Source: CAZVWH01 sp964631175
GTDB lineage: Bacteria > Planctomycetota > Phycisphaerae > Sedimentisphaerales > Anaerobacaceae
Assembly (NCBI GenBank): GCA_964631175.1
Contig: CAZVWH010000075.1
Location: 1 to 14,559 of the forward strand
DNA length: 14,559 bases
Direction: 5' to 3'
Part shown: positions 14,127 through 14,559 of the stretch, piece by piece
How the letters are laid out: each line of letters opens with the position of its first letter
How positions within the stretch are numbered: position 1 is the first letter of the stretch
Translations under genes and position numbers: made by a program
Notes under the pieces: model-generated
What the model was told of the DNA's origin: nothing
What the model saw: only the letters and a program-made list of their open reading frames with translations
Database searches by the model: none

Positions 14127-14510
14127 ATGGATAAAGAAGCAATCAATAAAATAAAAAGTTTTAAAGATCTGAAGATATGACAAAAAGGCATCCAGCTTGT
14201 AGAAGATGTCTATGCCTTAAGCAAAGCCTTTCCAAAGGAAGAAATATACGGTTTGCAAAGTCAATTGAGACGCTCAGCCGTATCGATACCTTCTAATATT
14301 GCCGAAGGATTCACCAGAATACACAATAAAGAATACAGAAATTTTTTATACATTGCTCTCGGAAGCTGTGCAGAACTGGCGACACAAATTATCATCGCAT
14401 CACGACTAAAATATATTGAAGGACCAAAAGCAGAAACCATATTATCAAACATCGATGAAATAAGTAAAATGACAATGAGTCTGATCAAAAAACTAAATAT
14501 AAATGACTAA
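14127..14510 (+). pseudogene. Four-helix-bundle (23S rRNA intervening-sequence-type) protein gene with in-frame TGA
   Basis: From ATG 14127 to TAA 14508-14510 the frame encodes a 127-residue protein of the S23/IVP four-helix-bundle family: SFKDLKI, then a stop, then QKGIQLVEDVYALSKAFPKE and QLRRSAVSIPSNIAEGF. The TGA at codon 18 (14178-14180) stands exactly where the family has a conserved Trp in its DLKVWQKA-type motif, so TGG to TGA is the simplest change. All the rest is intact. Without readthrough only residues after a weak internal start (such as TTG 14253, from QSQLRRSA) could be made. Related proteins are encoded in 23S rRNA intervening sequences, and a relative, Avd, assists diversity-generating retroelements; the cellular role of free-standing copies is unknown. 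Flanking inverted repeats suggest a mobile unit. Confidence 0.85.
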
Positions 14511-14559
14511 ATACTAACGACTAAATACTAACGACTAAATACTAACGACTAAATACTAA
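14505..14559 (+). repeat. Tandem 14-bp repeat array reaching the window edge
   Basis: The unit GACTAAATACTAAC is repeated at 14505-14518, 14519-14532 and 14533-14546, with 13 more bases at 14547-14559, all identical. The stop codon of the four-helix-bundle gene (TAA, 14508-14510) is inside the first unit. The array probably continues past the window. Confidence 0.95.

Noticed and set aside
14178..14180. UGA reassigned to Trp in this organism
   Set aside because: Several genes in the window (for example at 3399 and 7042) end in TGA, and all other Trp codons are TGG.

Overview
The window looks like a piece of a Planctomycetota chromosome, most likely class Phycisphaerae. I infer this from the style of the ECF sigma/anti-sigma pair (a zinc-finger anti-sigma factor fused through one membrane helix to a lipoprotein-sorting-like exported domain), a large soluble multi-PAS kinase, a moderate GC content, and intergenic DNA full of short palindromic dispersed repeats. 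This is recognition from memory, not a database match. The genetic code appears standard, with TGA used as stop and TGG as Trp.

Layout. 1-66 is the end of an unidentified gene. 67-489 is non-coding with inverted and direct repeats and ends in a 14-bp palindrome just before an ECF sigma operon. 490-3399 holds the sigma factor, its membrane anti-sigma partner and a secreted protein of unknown function. A decayed paralogue tail (3419-3520) and a rho-independent terminator (3550-3579) follow. 3580-4446 is repeat-rich non-coding DNA leading to tRNA-Ser(CGA) at 4447-4532. That tRNA is followed by a back-to-back array of hairpins. 4713-7042 encodes an OPT-family transporter and a small two-helix membrane protein; the ribosome-binding site of the second gene lies in a hairpin that includes the stop codon of the first. 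Convergent to them is a 1032-residue soluble histidine kinase with six PAS-like domains (7133-10231, minus). tRNA-Gly(TCC) (minus) and another palindromic repeat separate the kinase from proA (10746-12089), which encodes gamma-glutamyl phosphate reductase. A small helical protein (12303-12536), an exported alpha/beta hydrolase (12915-13820, minus) and a four-helix-bundle (23S rRNA intervening-sequence-type) gene follow. The last is interrupted by an in-frame TGA and is flanked by inverted 14-bp repeats that become a tandem array at the right edge.

The genes do not form one pathway. They are separate housekeeping or regulatory units (ECF operon, tRNAs, transporter pair, sensor kinase, proline synthesis, hydrolase). 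The most unusual content is the repeat biology: a roughly 20-24-base dispersed repeat inserted in frame twice in proA and once inside a terminator-like stem; a family of short hairpins with GTAA/TTAC loops and a compensatory base-pair change; a long palindromic repeat with a decayed half-copy; and a four-helix-bundle gene bracketed by complementary repeats, which resembles a mobile or selfish unit.
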